Positions 51,294-61,653 of a stretch of 64,000 bases of DNA are shown piece after piece. The notes under the pieces are model-generated. The model saw only the letters and a program-made list of their open reading frames with translations. It was not told the DNA's origin and did no database searches. Within the stretch, counting starts at the first letter, position 1. Every line of letters starts with the position of its first letter. A program made the translations under genes and the position numbers. This DNA is from Streptomyces sp. NRRL F-525 (GTDB lineage Bacteria > Actinomycetota > Actinomycetes > Streptomycetales > Streptomycetaceae): the NCBI RefSeq assembly GCF_000716605.1, contig NZ_JNXE01000018.1, positions 111,004-175,003 of the forward strand. The letters are read 5' to 3'.

Positions 51294-51781
51294 TCAGTGA
51301 CCGAGTCAGTGGAACCCTGGTGATCCGTACGGCCCTGCCCGCCGAGGCGGAGAGCGTCGCCGCGCTGCACGCTCGGGCCCGGGCGACGTACTACCCCGAC
51401 GGCGTCCCGGAGGACGGGCGGGACTGGCTCGCCGCCTGGCGGGGCGTCATCGAGCGGCCCGACGCCCAGGTGCTGTGCGTGGTCGAGAGCGGTCGTATCG
51501 TCGCCATCGCCTCCTTCCGTGTCCCGGAGGGCGGGTCGCCGGACACGGTCACGCTGTTCCAGTTCCACGTCGAGCCCGAGCGGTGGCGCTCCGGGCTCGG
51601 TACGGTCCTGCACGCGGCCTGCGTCGAGCAGTGGCGGGCCGACGGGCGGCGGGCCGCCGTACTCGACGTGCATGTCGACAACGAGCGGGCGCAGGGGTTC
51701 TACGTCCGGCAGGGGTGGGTCGCCGAGCCGGGCGACGGCGGTCATCATCTGGAGATGCGGCTGGTCGTGGCGGGGGAATGA
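51290..51781 (+). CDS. GNAT-family N-acetyltransferase
   Basis: The 163-residue protein has a GNAT core, with the acetyl-CoA site around RSGLGTVLHAACVEQ (about 97-111) and a late DNERAQGFYVRQGW segment typical of the fold. The start overlaps the regulator stop (ATGA). Co-translation with the GlxA regulator and divergence from a drug exporter suggest a small-molecule modification role, which is inference. Confidence 0.9.
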   Translation: MISDRVSGTLVIRTALPAEAESVAALHARARATYYPDGVPEDGRDWLAAWRGVIERPDAQVLCVVESGRIVAIASFRVPEGGSPDTVTLFQFHVEPERWRSGLGTVLHAACVEQWRADGRRAAVLDVHVDNERAQGFYVRQGWVAEPGDGGHHLEMRLVVAGE

Positions 51782-51869
51782 GCGGGGAATGAAGCGCGGA
51801 ACTTGAACGTTCACGGGGGAGACGGAGGGAGTCTCCGTTCCCTCCGAACGAGCCGGAAAGAGCCGAAGA

Positions 51870-52598
51870 ATGCGCGTCGAGATCTGGTCGGACATCGCCT
51901 GCCCCTGGTGCTACGTGGGCAAGGCCCGCTTCGAGAAGGCGCTCGACGCGTTCCCGCACCGTGACGGCGTCGAGGTCGTGCACCGGTCCTTCGAACTGGA
52001 CCCGGGCCGCGCCAAGGGCGACATCCAGCCCGTGCTCAAGATGCTCACCAAGAAGTACGGCATGAGCGAGGCGCAGGCGCAGGCCGGTGAGGACAACCTC
52101 GGTGCGCAGGCCGCCGCCGAGGGGCTCGACTACCGCACCCGCGACCGCGACCACGGCAACACCTTCGACATGCACCGCCTCCTCCACTTCGCCAAGGCGC
52201 AGGGCCGCCAGGACGAGCTGATCCAGGCGCTGTACCAGGCGAACTTCGCCGAGGAGCGGTCCGTGTTCGGCGACGACGAGCGGCTCGTGGAGCTGGCCGC
52301 CGGTGCCGGGCTCGACGCCGACGACGCCCGCAAGGTGCTCGCCGACCCGGCCGCCTACGCCGACGACGTCCGCGCCGACGAGCGCGAGGCCGCCGAGCTG
52401 GGCGCGAACGGCGTCCCCTTCTTCGTCCTCGACCGCAAGTACGGCGTCTCCGGCGCCCAGCCCGCCGAGGTCTTCGCCCAGGCGCTGACCCAGGCGTGGG
52501 GCGAGCACTCCCCGCTGAAGCTGATCGACAGCGGGACCGGCGGCGGTGGCGACGCCGAGGCGTGCGGGCCCGACGGGTGCGCGGTGCCGCAGGCCTGA
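51870..52598 (+). CDS. DsbA-family FrnE-like oxidoreductase
   Basis: The 242-residue protein has a thioredoxin fold with the active-site pair Cys11-PW-Cys14 (CPWCYVGK). The helical insertion of FrnE-type proteins is present, as is a cis-Pro region (NGVPFFVLDRKYGVSGAQP near 175). No signal peptide is present, so it works in the cytoplasm, probably in redox or polyketide-like isomerisation chemistry. A C-terminal Cys pair (EACGPDGCAVPQA) is noteworthy. It has its own promoter gap of 88 bp. Confidence 0.93.
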   Translation: MRVEIWSDIACPWCYVGKARFEKALDAFPHRDGVEVVHRSFELDPGRAKGDIQPVLKMLTKKYGMSEAQAQAGEDNLGAQAAAEGLDYRTRDRDHGNTFDMHRLLHFAKAQGRQDELIQALYQANFAEERSVFGDDERLVELAAGAGLDADDARKVLADPAAYADDVRADEREAAELGANGVPFFVLDRKYGVSGAQPAEVFAQALTQAWGEHSPLKLIDSGTGGGGDAEACGPDGCAVPQA

Positions 52599-52705
52599 AA
52601 GGCGCAGGTCGGGAACGGGCGTCCGCTCACCTATAAGCGTTCCTTAGCGGATCCACGTAAAAACTCGCAATGGACGAGGGCTTCTCGGCACCGCAGAGTG
52701 GTGGC

Positions 52706-53755
52706 ATGGAGACCTTCGAGAGCCTCGTCCGCGCCGAGTTCGCCCCGAAGAACACCTACCTCAACACCGCGAGCACCGGCCTCCTCCCGACCCGCACCGT
52801 CACCGCGATGCACACCGCCGTCGAGGCCGCCGCGGTCGGTACGCCGACCGACATGTTCGACGACGTCGAGGCCTCCCGCGCCGCCTTCGCCCGGCTGACC
52901 CGGGTACCGGTCGACCGGGTGGCGGCCGGGGCCTCGGTCGCCGTCTACAGCGGACTGATCGCCTCCTCACTGCCCGCCGGGGCCGAAGTCCTCACCGCCG
53001 AGGCCGACTTCAGCTCCGTCGTGAACCCCTTCCACATGCGCGCCGACCTCAAGGTGCGCGCCGTCCCGTTGGAGCGGATCGCCGAGTCGGTACGCCCCGG
53101 CACCGCGCTCGTCGCGGTCAGCGCCGCCCAGTCCGCCGACGGCCGCGTCGCCGACCTGCCCGCGATCAGGGCGGCGGCACACGAACACGGGGCGCGTACG
53201 TACGTCGACGCGTCGCAGGCCGTCGGCTGGCTCGACCTCGACGCGGGCGCCTACGACTATGTCGCCGCCGTCGGCTTCAAGTGGCTGTTCTGCCCGCGCG
53301 GGGTCGCGTTCCTGGTCACCCCGGAGGATCTCGGCGGCCTCAACCCGGTCTTCGCCGGCTGGGTCGCGGGCGAGGCCCCCTGGGACAGTTGCTACGGCCC
53401 GGTCGAGGAACTCGCCCACTCCGCCCGCCGGTTCGACGAGAGCCCGGCCCTCTTCTCCTACGCCGGTGCCCGCCAGTCGCTCGCGCTGCTGGAGGAGTTG
53501 GGGGTCGATGTCGTACGGGCGCATGACCTGGCCCTCGCCGATCGCTTCCGCGCGGGTCTCGGCACCCTCGGGCATGAGCCGGTGGCGTCTCCCGGGTCAC
53601 CGATCGTGTCCGTGCCCGGACTCGGCCGGAGGCAGGGCGAGTTGAGCGCGGCGGGGGTCGAAGTCTCCGACCGGGCGGGGAACTTGCGGGCGGCCTTCCA
53701 TCTCTACAACACCCCAGAGGACGTAGACCGGTTGTTGGAGGTTCTGGCCAGTTGA
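52706..53755 (+). CDS. Class V PLP-dependent aminotransferase
   Basis: The 349-residue protein is of the cysteine desulfurase/kynureninase-like class V group. It has the PLP Lys192 in AVGFKWLFCPRG, an upstream YVDASQAVGWLDLD carrying the Asp that binds the PLP pyridine nitrogen, and NTASTGLLP at the N-terminus. No sulfur-acceptor proteins are nearby, so it may act on another amino acid. The equivalent gene is located next to the ectoine operon here. A strong bidirectional hairpin follows the stop. Confidence 0.92.
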   Translation: METFESLVRAEFAPKNTYLNTASTGLLPTRTVTAMHTAVEAAAVGTPTDMFDDVEASRAAFARLTRVPVDRVAAGASVAVYSGLIASSLPAGAEVLTAEADFSSVVNPFHMRADLKVRAVPLERIAESVRPGTALVAVSAAQSADGRVADLPAIRAAAHEHGARTYVDASQAVGWLDLDAGAYDYVAAVGFKWLFCPRGVAFLVTPEDLGGLNPVFAGWVAGEAPWDSCYGPVEELAHSARRFDESPALFSYAGARQSLALLEELGVDVVRAHDLALADRFRAGLGTLGHEPVASPGSPIVSVPGLGRRQGELSAAGVEVSDRAGNLRAAFHLYNTPEDVDRLLEVLAS

Positions 53756-53759
53756 CGCA

Positions 53760-53800
53760 CGCGAGGGCACCCCGGCCGCCGTGACCAGGGTGCCCTCGCG
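53760..53800. terminator. Bidirectional terminator between aminotransferase and ectD
   Basis: CGCGAGGGCACCC (53760-53772) pairs perfectly with GGGTGCCCTCGCG (53788-53800) across a 15-nt loop. It lies directly between two convergent stop codons (53755 and 53817). Confidence 0.9.
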
Positions 53801-53816
53801 GTGAACGACCTCGCCG

Positions 53817-54713
53817 TCACCTCACCGGCGTGAAGTCCCGCGCCCCGATGAACTCGGGCCGTCGTACCGGAGCCGCGAACGGCTCAACGGCCTTGTTCTC
53901 CACGCTGTTGAACACGATGAAGACGTTGCTGCGCGGGAACGGCGTGATGTTGTCGCCGGAGCCGTGCATGCAGTTGCAGTCGAACCAGGTCGCCGAACCG
54001 GCCCTGCCCGTGAACAACTTGATGCCGTACTCGGAGGCCATGCCGGTCAGCGCCTCGTCGGACGGGGTGCCCGCGTCCTGCATCTGCAGCGACTGGCGGT
54101 AGTTGTCCTCGGGGGTCGCGCCCGCGCAGCCGAGGAACGTGCGGTGCGAGCCCGGCATGATCATGAGGCCGCCGTTGGTGTCGTGGTTCTCGGTGAGCGC
54201 GATCGACACGGACACGGTGCGCATGTTCGGCAGGCCGTCCTCGGCGTGCCAGGTCTCGAAGTCCGAGTGCCAGTAGAAGCCGCTCGCGCCGAAGCCGGGC
54301 TTCACGTTGATCCGGGACTGGTGGACGTACACGTCCGAGCCGAGGATCTGCCGGGCCCACCCGACGACCCGCTCGTCGCGCACGAGCCGCGCGAACACCT
54401 CGCTGATCCGGTGCACCTCGAAGACGGACCGGATCTCCTTGGACTTCGACTCGACGATCGACCGCTCGTCGGCCCGGATCGCGGGATCGGCGACGAGCCG
54501 CTCCAACTCCCGCCGGTAGACGTCGACTTCGTCGTCCCGCAGGAGTTCCTGCATGGAGAGGAAGCCGTCGCGCTCGAAGGCCTGGAGGTCGCCCGTCGGG
54601 ATCGGGCCCGGGGTGTCGGGGGAGCCCCAGACAACGGGGTCCTTGCGCGGGACGGACACCTCGGTGGTGCCGCGGCTGGGGTACAGGTCGGTGATGTCGG
54701 TGACGGTGGTCAT
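53817..54713 (-). CDS. ectD: Ectoine hydroxylase
   Basis: The 298-residue non-haem Fe(II)/2-oxoglutarate dioxygenase has iron ligands His149, Asp151 (FYWHSDFETW) and His250 (CNCMHGSGDN). The EctD signature region FYWHSDFETWHAEDGLPNMR is complete. It converts ectoine to 5-hydroxyectoine. It is the last gene of the ectABCD operon, 5 bp after ectC, and the operon ends at the hairpin at 53760-53800. Confidence 0.97.
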   Translation of the reverse strand: MTTVTDITDLYPSRGTTEVSVPRKDPVVWGSPDTPGPIPTGDLQAFERDGFLSMQELLRDDEVDVYRRELERLVADPAIRADERSIVESKSKEIRSVFEVHRISEVFARLVRDERVVGWARQILGSDVYVHQSRINVKPGFGASGFYWHSDFETWHAEDGLPNMRTVSVSIALTENHDTNGGLMIMPGSHRTFLGCAGATPEDNYRQSLQMQDAGTPSDEALTGMASEYGIKLFTGRAGSATWFDCNCMHGSGDNITPFPRSNVFIVFNSVENKAVEPFAAPVRRPEFIGARDFTPVR

Positions 54714-54718
54714 GCTCG

Positions 54719-55123
54719 TCACACCTCCTCGGGCTCGGTCAGCAGCGGATAGACGCCGTTCTCGTCGTGGTCCTCCCGTCCGGTGACGGGCGGGTTGAAG
54801 ACACAGATGCAGCGGAAGTCCTCCTTGATCCGCATCGTGTGCCGCTCGTGGCCGTCGAGGAGGTACATGGTCCCGGGCGTGATCGTGTACGTCTGCCCGG
54901 TCTCGTCGTCGGTGAGTTCGGCGTGGCCCTCGACGCAGACGACGGCCTCGATGTGGTTGGCGTACCACATCGACGTCTCGGTGCCCGCGTAGAGGACGGT
55001 CTCGTGCACCGAGAAACCGACCCGCTCCTTGGCGAGGACGATGCGCTTGCTCTCCCAGGTGCCGGACGCGGCCTTGATGTGCCGGTCGGTGCCTTCGAGT
55101 TCCTTGAACGAACGGACAATCAC
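54719..55123 (-). CDS. ectC: L-ectoine synthase
   Basis: The 134-residue cupin-fold enzyme closes N-gamma-acetyl-diaminobutyrate to ectoine. Conserved parts are [48 protein letters not shown] (iron-binding Glu, Tyr and His region) and YLLDGHERH. The length is normal for the family. It lies between ectB and ectD with 46-bp and 5-bp gaps. Confidence 0.98.
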   Translation of the reverse strand: MIVRSFKELEGTDRHIKAASGTWESKRIVLAKERVGFSVHETVLYAGTETSMWYANHIEAVVCVEGHAELTDDETGQTYTITPGTMYLLDGHERHTMRIKEDFRCICVFNPPVTGREDHDENGVYPLLTEPEEV

Positions 55124-55169
55124 GGTGTGGTGACGCCTCCTTGACGTGGTGTCAGATGGTGGTTCCGGG

Positions 55170-56441
55170 TCAGGCGGTTTCGCGTACGGCGCGGGCGAGG
55201 ATGCTCAGCCCCTCGTCCAGTTCCTCGGGGGTGATGGTCAGCGCGGGCAGCAGCTTGACGACCTCGCTCTGCGGGCCGGACGTCTCGACGAGCAGGCCGA
55301 GTTCGAAGGCGCGGGCGCAGATCCGGCCGGCGCGCTCGGGGTCCTTGAACTCGAGGCCCCAGACCAGTCCGCGGCCCCGGTACTCCTTGATGTCGGCGAG
55401 GTTCTCCTCGGTGATGGAGATCAGCCCCTGCTCGACCTGCTCCCCGCGGGCCCGGGTCTGCTTCTCCATCGCGGAACCGTCCGCCCAGTACGTCTCCAGG
55501 GCGGCGGTGGCGGTGACGAACGCCGGGTTGTTGCCGCGGAACGTGCCGTTGTGCTCGCCCGGCTCCCAGATGTCCAGCTCGGGCTTGAACAGGCACAGGG
55601 ACATCGGAAGGCCGTAGCCGCTGATGGACTTGGACACGGTGACGATGTCCGGGACGATGCCCGACTCCTCGAAGGAGAAGAACGCGCCGGTGCGGCCGCA
55701 GCCCATCTGGATGTCGTCGACGATCAGGAGCATGTCCTGGCGCTCGCACAACTCGGCCAGCGCGCGCAGCCATTCGGGGCGGGCGACGTTGATGCCGCCC
55801 TCGCCCTGCACGGACTCGACGATCACGGCGGCGGGCTTGTTCAGGCCGGAGCCCTGGTCCTCCAGCAGCCGCTCGAACCACAGGAAGTCGGGGACCTTGC
55901 CGTCGAAGTAGTTGTCGAATGGCATCGGCGTCCCGTGCACCAGCGGGATGCCGGCACCGGCCCGCTTGAAGGCGTTGCCGGTCACGGCGAGCGAGCCGAG
56001 GGACATCCCGTGGAAGGCGTTGGTGAAGGAGACGATGGCCTCCCGCCCCTTCACCTTCCGTGCCAACTTCAGTGCGGACTCAACGGCGTTGGTGCCGGTC
56101 GGGCCCGGGAACATCACCTTGTACGGCAGATCGCGCGGGCGCAGCACCAGGTCCTGGAAGGTCTGGAGGAAGGCGCGCTTGGCACCGGTCGACATGTCGA
56201 GGCCGTGCGTGACGCCGTCCCGCTCCAGGTAGTCGATCAACGCCCGTTTCAGGACAGGGTTGTTGTGCCCGTAGTTCAGCGAGCCGGCGCCCGCGAAGAA
56301 GTCGAGGTAGGCGTGGCCGTCCTCGTCGTACATACGGCTGCCCCGGGCCCGGTCGAAGACGGTGGGCCAGGCGCGGCAGTAGCTGCGGACCTCGGACTCC
56401 AGGGTCTCGAAGACGCTCAGATCGGGCTGGGTGATGGTCAC
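55170..56441 (-). CDS. ectB: L-2,4-diaminobutyrate transaminase
   Basis: The 423-residue class III aminotransferase makes diaminobutyrate from aspartate semialdehyde with glutamate. It has the EctB start [16 protein letters not shown], the [17 protein letters not shown] segment with the cofactor-binding Asp, and the PLP Lys in [12 protein letters not shown]. The length and order fit the canonical ectoine operon. Confidence 0.98.
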   Translation of the reverse strand: MTITQPDLSVFETLESEVRSYCRAWPTVFDRARGSRMYDEDGHAYLDFFAGAGSLNYGHNNPVLKRALIDYLERDGVTHGLDMSTGAKRAFLQTFQDLVLRPRDLPYKVMFPGPTGTNAVESALKLARKVKGREAIVSFTNAFHGMSLGSLAVTGNAFKRAGAGIPLVHGTPMPFDNYFDGKVPDFLWFERLLEDQGSGLNKPAAVIVESVQGEGGINVARPEWLRALAELCERQDMLLIVDDIQMGCGRTGAFFSFEESGIVPDIVTVSKSISGYGLPMSLCLFKPELDIWEPGEHNGTFRGNNPAFVTATAALETYWADGSAMEKQTRARGEQVEQGLISITEENLADIKEYRGRGLVWGLEFKDPERAGRICARAFELGLLVETSGPQSEVVKLLPALTITPEELDEGLSILARAVRETA

Positions 56442-56490
56442 GCGAATCGCTCCTCGGGGTGGGGGGTGAGGGGGGAGGGCAACGGGGAGT

Positions 56491-56997
56491 TCAGAGGCTC
56501 AACGGGCCGATGCGGTACAGCACTTCGGGGTCGTGCGGTCCGTCCGGGAAGTCACCGGCCTCGAACAGGACCGTGCGCTCGACGACGGCGCCGTGGCGTT
56601 CGGCGTACGACGTGAAGAGGCGCTCGGACGCGGTGTTGCCGGGCGTGATCGTGGTCTCGATCGCGGTCACGCCGTACTCGTCCGCGACCCGCTCGGTCAG
56701 CCCGTCGAGCAGGCGTGCGGCCAGCCCGCGACCGCGCTGCGCGGCGTCGACGGCCACCTGCCACACGAGCAGGGTGCCCGGCCGGTCCGGCGGCACGTAC
56801 CCGGTGACGAAGCCGACCGGCTCCCCGCGCTCGTCCCGCACGACGGCGGAGGTACCGGCGAAGTCCCGGCACCACAGGAGATAGCTGTACGACGAGTTCA
56901 GGTCGAGGGCGTTCGAGTCCTTGGCAATACGCCACAACGCGGCGCCGTCGGCCACCGTGGGGCGGTCGATGTGCAGGTCTGCTTGGGTGGCAGTCAT
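56491..56997 (-). CDS. ectA: L-2,4-diaminobutyrate N-gamma-acetyltransferase
   Basis: The 168-residue GNAT enzyme has the EctA pattern: LNSSYSYLLWCRDF and QRGRGLAARLLDGL (acetyl-CoA loop), then ETTITPGNTASERLF. It acetylates diaminobutyrate, the first committed step. ATG 56997 is chosen because the family N-terminus begins there. It leads the operon ectABCD and is preceded by a long AT-richer control region. Confidence 0.97.
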   Translation of the reverse strand: MTATQADLHIDRPTVADGAALWRIAKDSNALDLNSSYSYLLWCRDFAGTSAVVRDERGEPVGFVTGYVPPDRPGTLLVWQVAVDAAQRGRGLAARLLDGLTERVADEYGVTAIETTITPGNTASERLFTSYAERHGAVVERTVLFEAGDFPDGPHDPEVLYRIGPLSL

Positions 56998-57275
56998 GCG
57001 AATTGAATTTACCGAGGGAAATTCGAAATTGCATGGAGGGATGGGGTTACGTCTGGGGCGGTGCTGTGTTATCACGCGTGCGAGGTTGCAGTTTATGTAC
57101 GGGTTTGACCGGCACGTAAGTAATAAAACGGGCGGCCTGTGTAACGGGTCACAAGGGTGTAACCCTCACGAGATCTACGCGAATTATTTGCGTTTGGGTG
57201 CACGGAAATCGGGCAGAAGAATATGGGAAGCTGCCCGTTGAGAAGGCGATAAAATTCCCAGGAATTACATCTGAA
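56998..57275 (-). promoter_or_regulatory. ect operon control region
   Basis: This 278-bp region is visibly more AT-rich than the rest of the window, with runs such as GAAATTCGAAATT and AATAAAAC. A palindrome AGGGTGTAACCCT is at 57154-57166. The region contains no convincing gene. It should hold the salt- and temperature-responsive promoter of ectABCD; I could not fix the hexamers. Confidence 0.5.
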
Positions 57276-57702
57276 TTAGGCGCCGGTGACGCCGTCGATG
57301 CTTTCCCGGAGGATGTCGGCGTGACCGTTGTGCCGCGCGTACTCCTCGACCAGATGAATCAGCACCCACCGCAGACTGACTTCCATCCCGGCGGCCATCG
57401 GCCCGTCCGGGATCGAGGGCGTACCCGTCCTCGCTGCCGTACACCGTCGGCACGTCGAGCCCGAACACCCGCTGGAACCAGTTCCGTTCGACCTCGGCGA
57501 GGTGCTGGACCAGTCCGAGTAACGTCAAGGAGGAGGGCGCGGCCGCGGCGAGCCGTACCTGAGCGTCATCCAGCCCGGCGCACTTCACCTCCAGCGTGGC
57601 GCGATGAAAGCCGAGCCAGCTTTCGAGCATGGGGCGTTCGGCGCCGGTCATGGCGGGGATGGGGCGGCCGTCGGGGAGGGTCTGGGGCGTGTCAGTGGTC
57701 AT
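57276..57702 (-). pseudogene. Decayed DinB-like (DUF664) gene
   Basis: The first part reads as a DUF664/DinB protein ([57 protein letters not shown]). Then the frame shifts. The remainder continues in another frame as [42 protein letters not shown] with a stop at 57276. About 40 residues of the family middle are missing at the junction, so a deletion caused the frameshift. The metal-binding His of HNGHAD is no longer in the original frame. Confidence 0.8.
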
Positions 57703-57802
57703 GCGGGGGAGCATGGCACGGGGGGTTCTGCGCCGGTGCCCTTCGAATCAGGTCCGGCACCATCAGCCTGTCCGCTCACTTCTGGGCGCAGGCCGGCATA
57801 AC

Positions 57803-57872
57803 TCAGCCCGTCCGGCGTTTGAGGACGAGGCCCCTTCAGGGCCGATCGGGGGTCTGGGGGCGGAGCCCCCAG
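57803..57872. repeat. Streptomyces-type intergenic repeat with hairpin
   Basis: The segment contains CAGCCCGTCCGGCGTTTGAG, a middle CAGGGCCGATC, and a hairpin CTGGGGGC-GGA-GCCCCCAG at 57854-57872. I recognise this arrangement as a common dispersed element of Streptomyces genomes. Here it lies 20 bp past the stop of the aminotransferase on the minus strand, so it probably terminates it. Confidence 0.7.
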
Positions 57873-57891
57873 CTCTCACCTCAGCCCACGA

Positions 57892-58992
57892 CTACCGCCA
57901 CGCGTTCTCTACGGCGGACCGGGCGCCCTCCAGATCCACCGACACCCCCTGCTCAGCCAGCGCCGCGCCCAGCGCTGCCAAGGAACCCTGTACCGCCCCC
58001 ACCGTCCCATCCACCCCGTAGTGGTTGACCCGGATCATCTCCTTCGCCAAGGCACCCCCACCCGCAGCCAGCGGCAACGAGGGGTCCGAGGACAGGGCCG
58101 TCGCCACCAGCTCCGAGGCCACCACACCCGACGGAGTCCTGAGCGTCGTAGCGACCGGCGCAGCCTCAGCCGCATCGTGGACGTACGGTTCGAGCCCGCC
58201 GCCCAGGGCGATCACCCCCGCCCGTGTTGCCGCGGCAGCGCTCGCGTGGCGCTGCATCACCGTGGCCAGACCCTCCGCCTCGATGCGCTCCACGCACGCC
58301 TCCAGCGCGAGCATCTCCAACTGGGCCGGTGCGTGCGGCAGCGCCGTGCGGCCCGCGTCGGTCCAGCGGTCCTTCCAGTCAAGGAGGGAGAGGTACGAGC
58401 GGCGCGGGGCCGAGGGGTTGGCCGCCATACGGGCCCACGCCCGCGCGCTCACCGACACCGCCGAAACCCCCGCCGGCCCGCCCATCGCCTTCTGCGCGCC
58501 GATCACGCACAGGTCGACACCCCACGCGTCCGGCAGCACCGGCTCCGCGCCGATGGAGGCCACCGCGTCGAGGTAGAAGATCGCGCCGTGGGCCCGCACG
58601 ATCTCGCCGATCTCCGCGACCGGGTTGGTGTTGCCGGTCGCGGCCTCCGCGTGGACGAGGGACACGAAGTCGATCTCCGGGTGCGCGGCGAAGGCCTCCC
58701 GGATCTGGTCGGCGGTCACCGCCGTGTGGAACGGGACGGCGAGGTCGATCACCTCGGCGCCGCAGTCCCGCAGCCAGTTCCCGAAGGTCTGCCCGTAGGG
58801 GCCGGTGATGACGTTCAGCGCGAGCGTGCCCGGCCCCGCCGTGGAACGGATCGCGCCCTCCAGCGGCAGCAGCGCCTCGCCCTGCATGATCACGACATCC
58901 TGCTCGGTACCGAGCAGCCGGGCCACCTGGTCCTCGATCGAGGCGAAGTGCGCGGCGCTCAGCGGGGCCAGGTCGAGGAAGGGGTGCGTCAC
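57892..58992 (-). CDS. Class V PLP-dependent aminotransferase (alanine-glyoxylate type)
   Basis: The 366-residue protein resembles the alanine-glyoxylate/pyridoxamine-pyruvate aminotransferase group. It has GPYGQTFGNW, HAEAATGNTNP, YLDAVASIGAEP (cofactor Asp) and the PLP Lys168 in GAQKAMGGPAG. It differs from the class V enzyme at 52706. It is divergent from the amino-acid ABC transporter, which suggests that the imported amino acid may be its substrate (inference). Confidence 0.9.
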   Translation of the reverse strand: MTHPFLDLAPLSAAHFASIEDQVARLLGTEQDVVIMQGEALLPLEGAIRSTAGPGTLALNVITGPYGQTFGNWLRDCGAEVIDLAVPFHTAVTADQIREAFAAHPEIDFVSLVHAEAATGNTNPVAEIGEIVRAHGAIFYLDAVASIGAEPVLPDAWGVDLCVIGAQKAMGGPAGVSAVSVSARAWARMAANPSAPRRSYLSLLDWKDRWTDAGRTALPHAPAQLEMLALEACVERIEAEGLATVMQRHASAAAATRAGVIALGGGLEPYVHDAAEAAPVATTLRTPSGVVASELVATALSSDPSLPLAAGGGALAKEMIRVNHYGVDGTVGAVQGSLAALGAALAEQGVSVDLEGARSAVENAWR

Positions 58993-59177
58993 GGCGGTGC
59001 TCTTTCACTCGCGGGAGTCGATGGGAACGAGGGTAACCGGCCCTCCTGACCGCCCTCCGCACCCCTCCGACCGGCGACTTCTTAGCCCGGACGGCCCCCT
59101 GGTCACCGGTCCGGGTGAGCGGCCCGCCGAACCCCTCCGAATAATCGGAACCCATAATTCCGTCACAGGAGGCCTCC

Positions 59178-60029
59178 GTGAACACGCTCCTCGGCCGCCG
59201 GGCCCGCACCCTGGCCGCCACCCTCGCGAGCGCCGCACTCGTCCTCGTGGCCGGCTGCACGTCGAGCGACAGCGGCGGCAGCGGTTCGAAGACCGCCGCC
59301 GGTGGCGTCGAACTCGTCAAGGCCGGCCGGCTCACCACCTGCACGCACCTCCCGTACCCGCCCTTCCAGTCCGAGATCGACGGCAAGGTGCAGGGCTTCG
59401 ACGTCTCCCTCATCGACCTGGTCGCCAAGGACCTCGACGTGAAGCAGACGATCCTCGACACGCCCTTCGAGAACTTCAAGACCGGCGCCTTCCTCAACGC
59501 CGACGAGTGCGACCTGGCCGCAGCCGGCATGACCATCACCGCCGAGCGCAAGAAGAACGTCGACTTCTCCGACCCGTACTTCGATGCCACCCAGGCCGTC
59601 CTCGTCGACAAGAAGAGCGGGATCACCTCCCTCGCCGACGTGAAGACCAAGGGCAAGAAGCTCGGCGCGCAGGCGCAGACCACCGGCGAGGACTACGCCA
59701 AGAGCAAGGGCTTCGACCCCGTCTCCTTCGAGTCCTCCGACGCCGTCCTCAACGGCCTGCGCACCGGCCAGGTCCAGGCCGTCATCATCGACTACCCGGT
59801 GGTCCAGGGCTGGCTGAAGACCAAGGCCAACGCCGACGCGTTCAAGGTCGTCGACAACCTCAACACCGGTGAGCAGTACGGCTTCACGGTCAAGAAGGGC
59901 AACACCAAACTCCTCGCCGCCATCAACAAGGCCATCAAGGACGCGAAGGCCGACGGCACGTACAAGAAGCTGTACGAGAAGTGGATCGGCCCCTACGACG
60001 CCTCGGCCGCCTCCCCGTCGGCCTCATGA
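59178..60029 (+). CDS. Amino-acid ABC transporter solute-binding lipoprotein (family 3)
   Basis: The 283-residue protein has lipobox VAGC with Cys27. A family 3 binding domain follows, with [26 protein letters not shown] near the N-terminus and [24 protein letters not shown]. It binds polar amino acids outside the cell. The GTG start has a perfect AGGAGG 5 nt upstream. It overlaps the permease gene by 4 bp. Confidence 0.95.
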   Translation: MNTLLGRRARTLAATLASAALVLVAGCTSSDSGGSGSKTAAGGVELVKAGRLTTCTHLPYPPFQSEIDGKVQGFDVSLIDLVAKDLDVKQTILDTPFENFKTGAFLNADECDLAAAGMTITAERKKNVDFSDPYFDATQAVLVDKKSGITSLADVKTKGKKLGAQAQTTGEDYAKSKGFDPVSFESSDAVLNGLRTGQVQAVIIDYPVVQGWLKTKANADAFKVVDNLNTGEQYGFTVKKGNTKLLAAINKAIKDAKADGTYKKLYEKWIGPYDASAASPSAS

Positions 60030-60865
60030 CGGGCGACACCGCGGACCCTCAACTCCAGCCCAGGAGACAGGGGTTGAGCAGACGGCAGCGGCGCAGGCTG
60101 TCCCAAGGCGTGCAGTACGCCGTCTTCGCCGCCGCCGTGATCTCCTTCGCGGTCACCGCCGACTGGGGCCGCCTGAAGAACCAGTTCGCGCAGTGGAGCA
60201 TCGCCAAGCAGATGTTCCCGGACGTCATCACGCTGGCGTTGAAGAACACGGTGCTCTACACCTTGTCCGGCTTCGTCTTCGGCCTGGTCCTCGGCATGGT
60301 GGTCGCGCTGATGCGGCTGTCGTCCGTCGGCCCCTACCGCTGGCTCGCCGGGATCTACATCGAGATCTTCCGCGGCCTGCCAGCCCTGCTGATCTTCATC
60401 TTCGTCGGCGTCGCCGTGCCGCTCGCCTTCCCGGGCACGGAGATCGTCGGCGGGACGTACGGCAAGGTCGCCCTCGCGCTCGGCCTGGTGTCGGCCGCGT
60501 ACATGGCGGAGACGATCCGCGCGGGCATCCAGGCGGTGCCCAAAGGGCAGTTGGAGGCGGCCCGTTCGCTCGGCTTCTCGCAGGCGCGGGCCATGGTGTC
60601 GATCATCGTCCCGCAGGCGTTCCGGATCATCCTGCCGCCGCTGACCAACGAACTCGTCCTCCTCTTCAAGGACTCCTCCCTGGTCCTGTTCCTCGGCGTC
60701 ACCCTGGAGGAACGCGAACTCTCCAAATACGGAAGGGACTTGGCGAGCACGACGGCCAACTCGACGCCGATCCTGGTGGCGGGCCTGTGCTACCTGCTGG
60801 TCACGATCCCGCTGAGCTTCGTGGTCCGCCGGATGGAGACGAAGACGGGGGAGGCGGTCCGGTGA
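60026..60865 (+). CDS. Amino-acid ABC transporter permease (His/Glu/Gln type)
   Basis: The 279-residue protein has a basic cytoplasmic N-terminus, about 5 membrane helices and the family EAA loop ([24 protein letters not shown]). [15 protein letters not shown] near residue 72 is the HisM-type start of the domain. It is translationally coupled to both neighbours (ATGA and GTGA). Confidence 0.95.
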   Translation: MTGDTADPQLQPRRQGLSRRQRRRLSQGVQYAVFAAAVISFAVTADWGRLKNQFAQWSIAKQMFPDVITLALKNTVLYTLSGFVFGLVLGMVVALMRLSSVGPYRWLAGIYIEIFRGLPALLIFIFVGVAVPLAFPGTEIVGGTYGKVALALGLVSAAYMAETIRAGIQAVPKGQLEAARSLGFSQARAMVSIIVPQAFRIILPPLTNELVLLFKDSSLVLFLGVTLEERELSKYGRDLASTTANSTPILVAGLCYLLVTIPLSFVVRRMETKTGEAVR

Positions 60866-61653
60866 CGAGCACCGCACGTGAGAAGCCCGAGATCCAAGTC
60901 CGGGGCCTGCACAAGTCGTTCGGCACCAACGAGGTGCTGCGCGGCATCGACCTGGAGATCGGCCAGGGCGAGGTCGTCTGCGTCATCGGCCCCTCCGGCT
61001 CCGGCAAGTCGACCCTCCTGCGGTGCGTGAACCTGCTCGAAGAACCCACCCAGGGACGGGTGTTCGTCGGCGGCACCGAGATCACCGACCCCGATGTCGA
61101 CATCGACGCCGTACGCCGCCGTATCGGCATGGTCTTCCAGCAGTTCAACCTCTTCCCGCACCTGACCGTCACCGAGAACCTCACCCTGCCCCAACGCCGG
61201 GTCCTGCGCCGCGACAAGACCCAGGCCGCTAAGGTCGCCGCCGACAACCTCCGCCGCGTAGGCCTGTCGGAGAAGGCCACCGCCTACCCCGCCTCCCTCT
61301 CCGGCGGCCAACAGCAACGCGTAGCCATCGCAAGGGCGTTGGCGATGGACCCCGAGGTCATGCTCTTCGACGAACCGACGTCGGCACTCGACCCCGAGCT
61401 GGTGGGGGACGTCCTCGCGGTCATGCGGATGCTCGCGAACGAGGGCATGACGATGATGGTCGTCACCCACGAGATGACGTTCGCGCGGGAGGTGGCCGAC
61501 AGGGTTGTGTTCATGGACGGTGGGTTGATCGTCGAGAAAGGGTCTCCAGACCGGGTCATCACCAACCCGCAGCAGGCCCGCACCCGCCACTTTTTGTCGC
61601 GCCTACTGGACCCAGCGATGGCTGAGGTGCAGGACGAGGAAGGCGCCCCTTAA
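60862..61653 (+). CDS. Amino-acid ABC transporter ATPase
   Basis: The 263-residue ATPase has Walker [10 protein letters not shown] at 43-51, Q-loop [10 protein letters not shown], signature LSGGQQQR, Walker [11 protein letters not shown] and switch His in VVTHEM. This is the HisP/GlnQ pattern. The GTG start overlaps the permease. Its stop codon lies exactly at the centre of an 18-bp perfect palindrome that is part of the dispersed repeat. Confidence 0.96.
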   Translation: MTSTAREKPEIQVRGLHKSFGTNEVLRGIDLEIGQGEVVCVIGPSGSGKSTLLRCVNLLEEPTQGRVFVGGTEITDPDVDIDAVRRRIGMVFQQFNLFPHLTVTENLTLPQRRVLRRDKTQAAKVAADNLRRVGLSEKATAYPASLSGGQQQRVAIARALAMDPEVMLFDEPTSALDPELVGDVLAVMRMLANEGMTMMVVTHEMTFAREVADRVVFMDGGLIVEKGSPDRVITNPQQARTRHFLSRLLDPAMAEVQDEEGAP

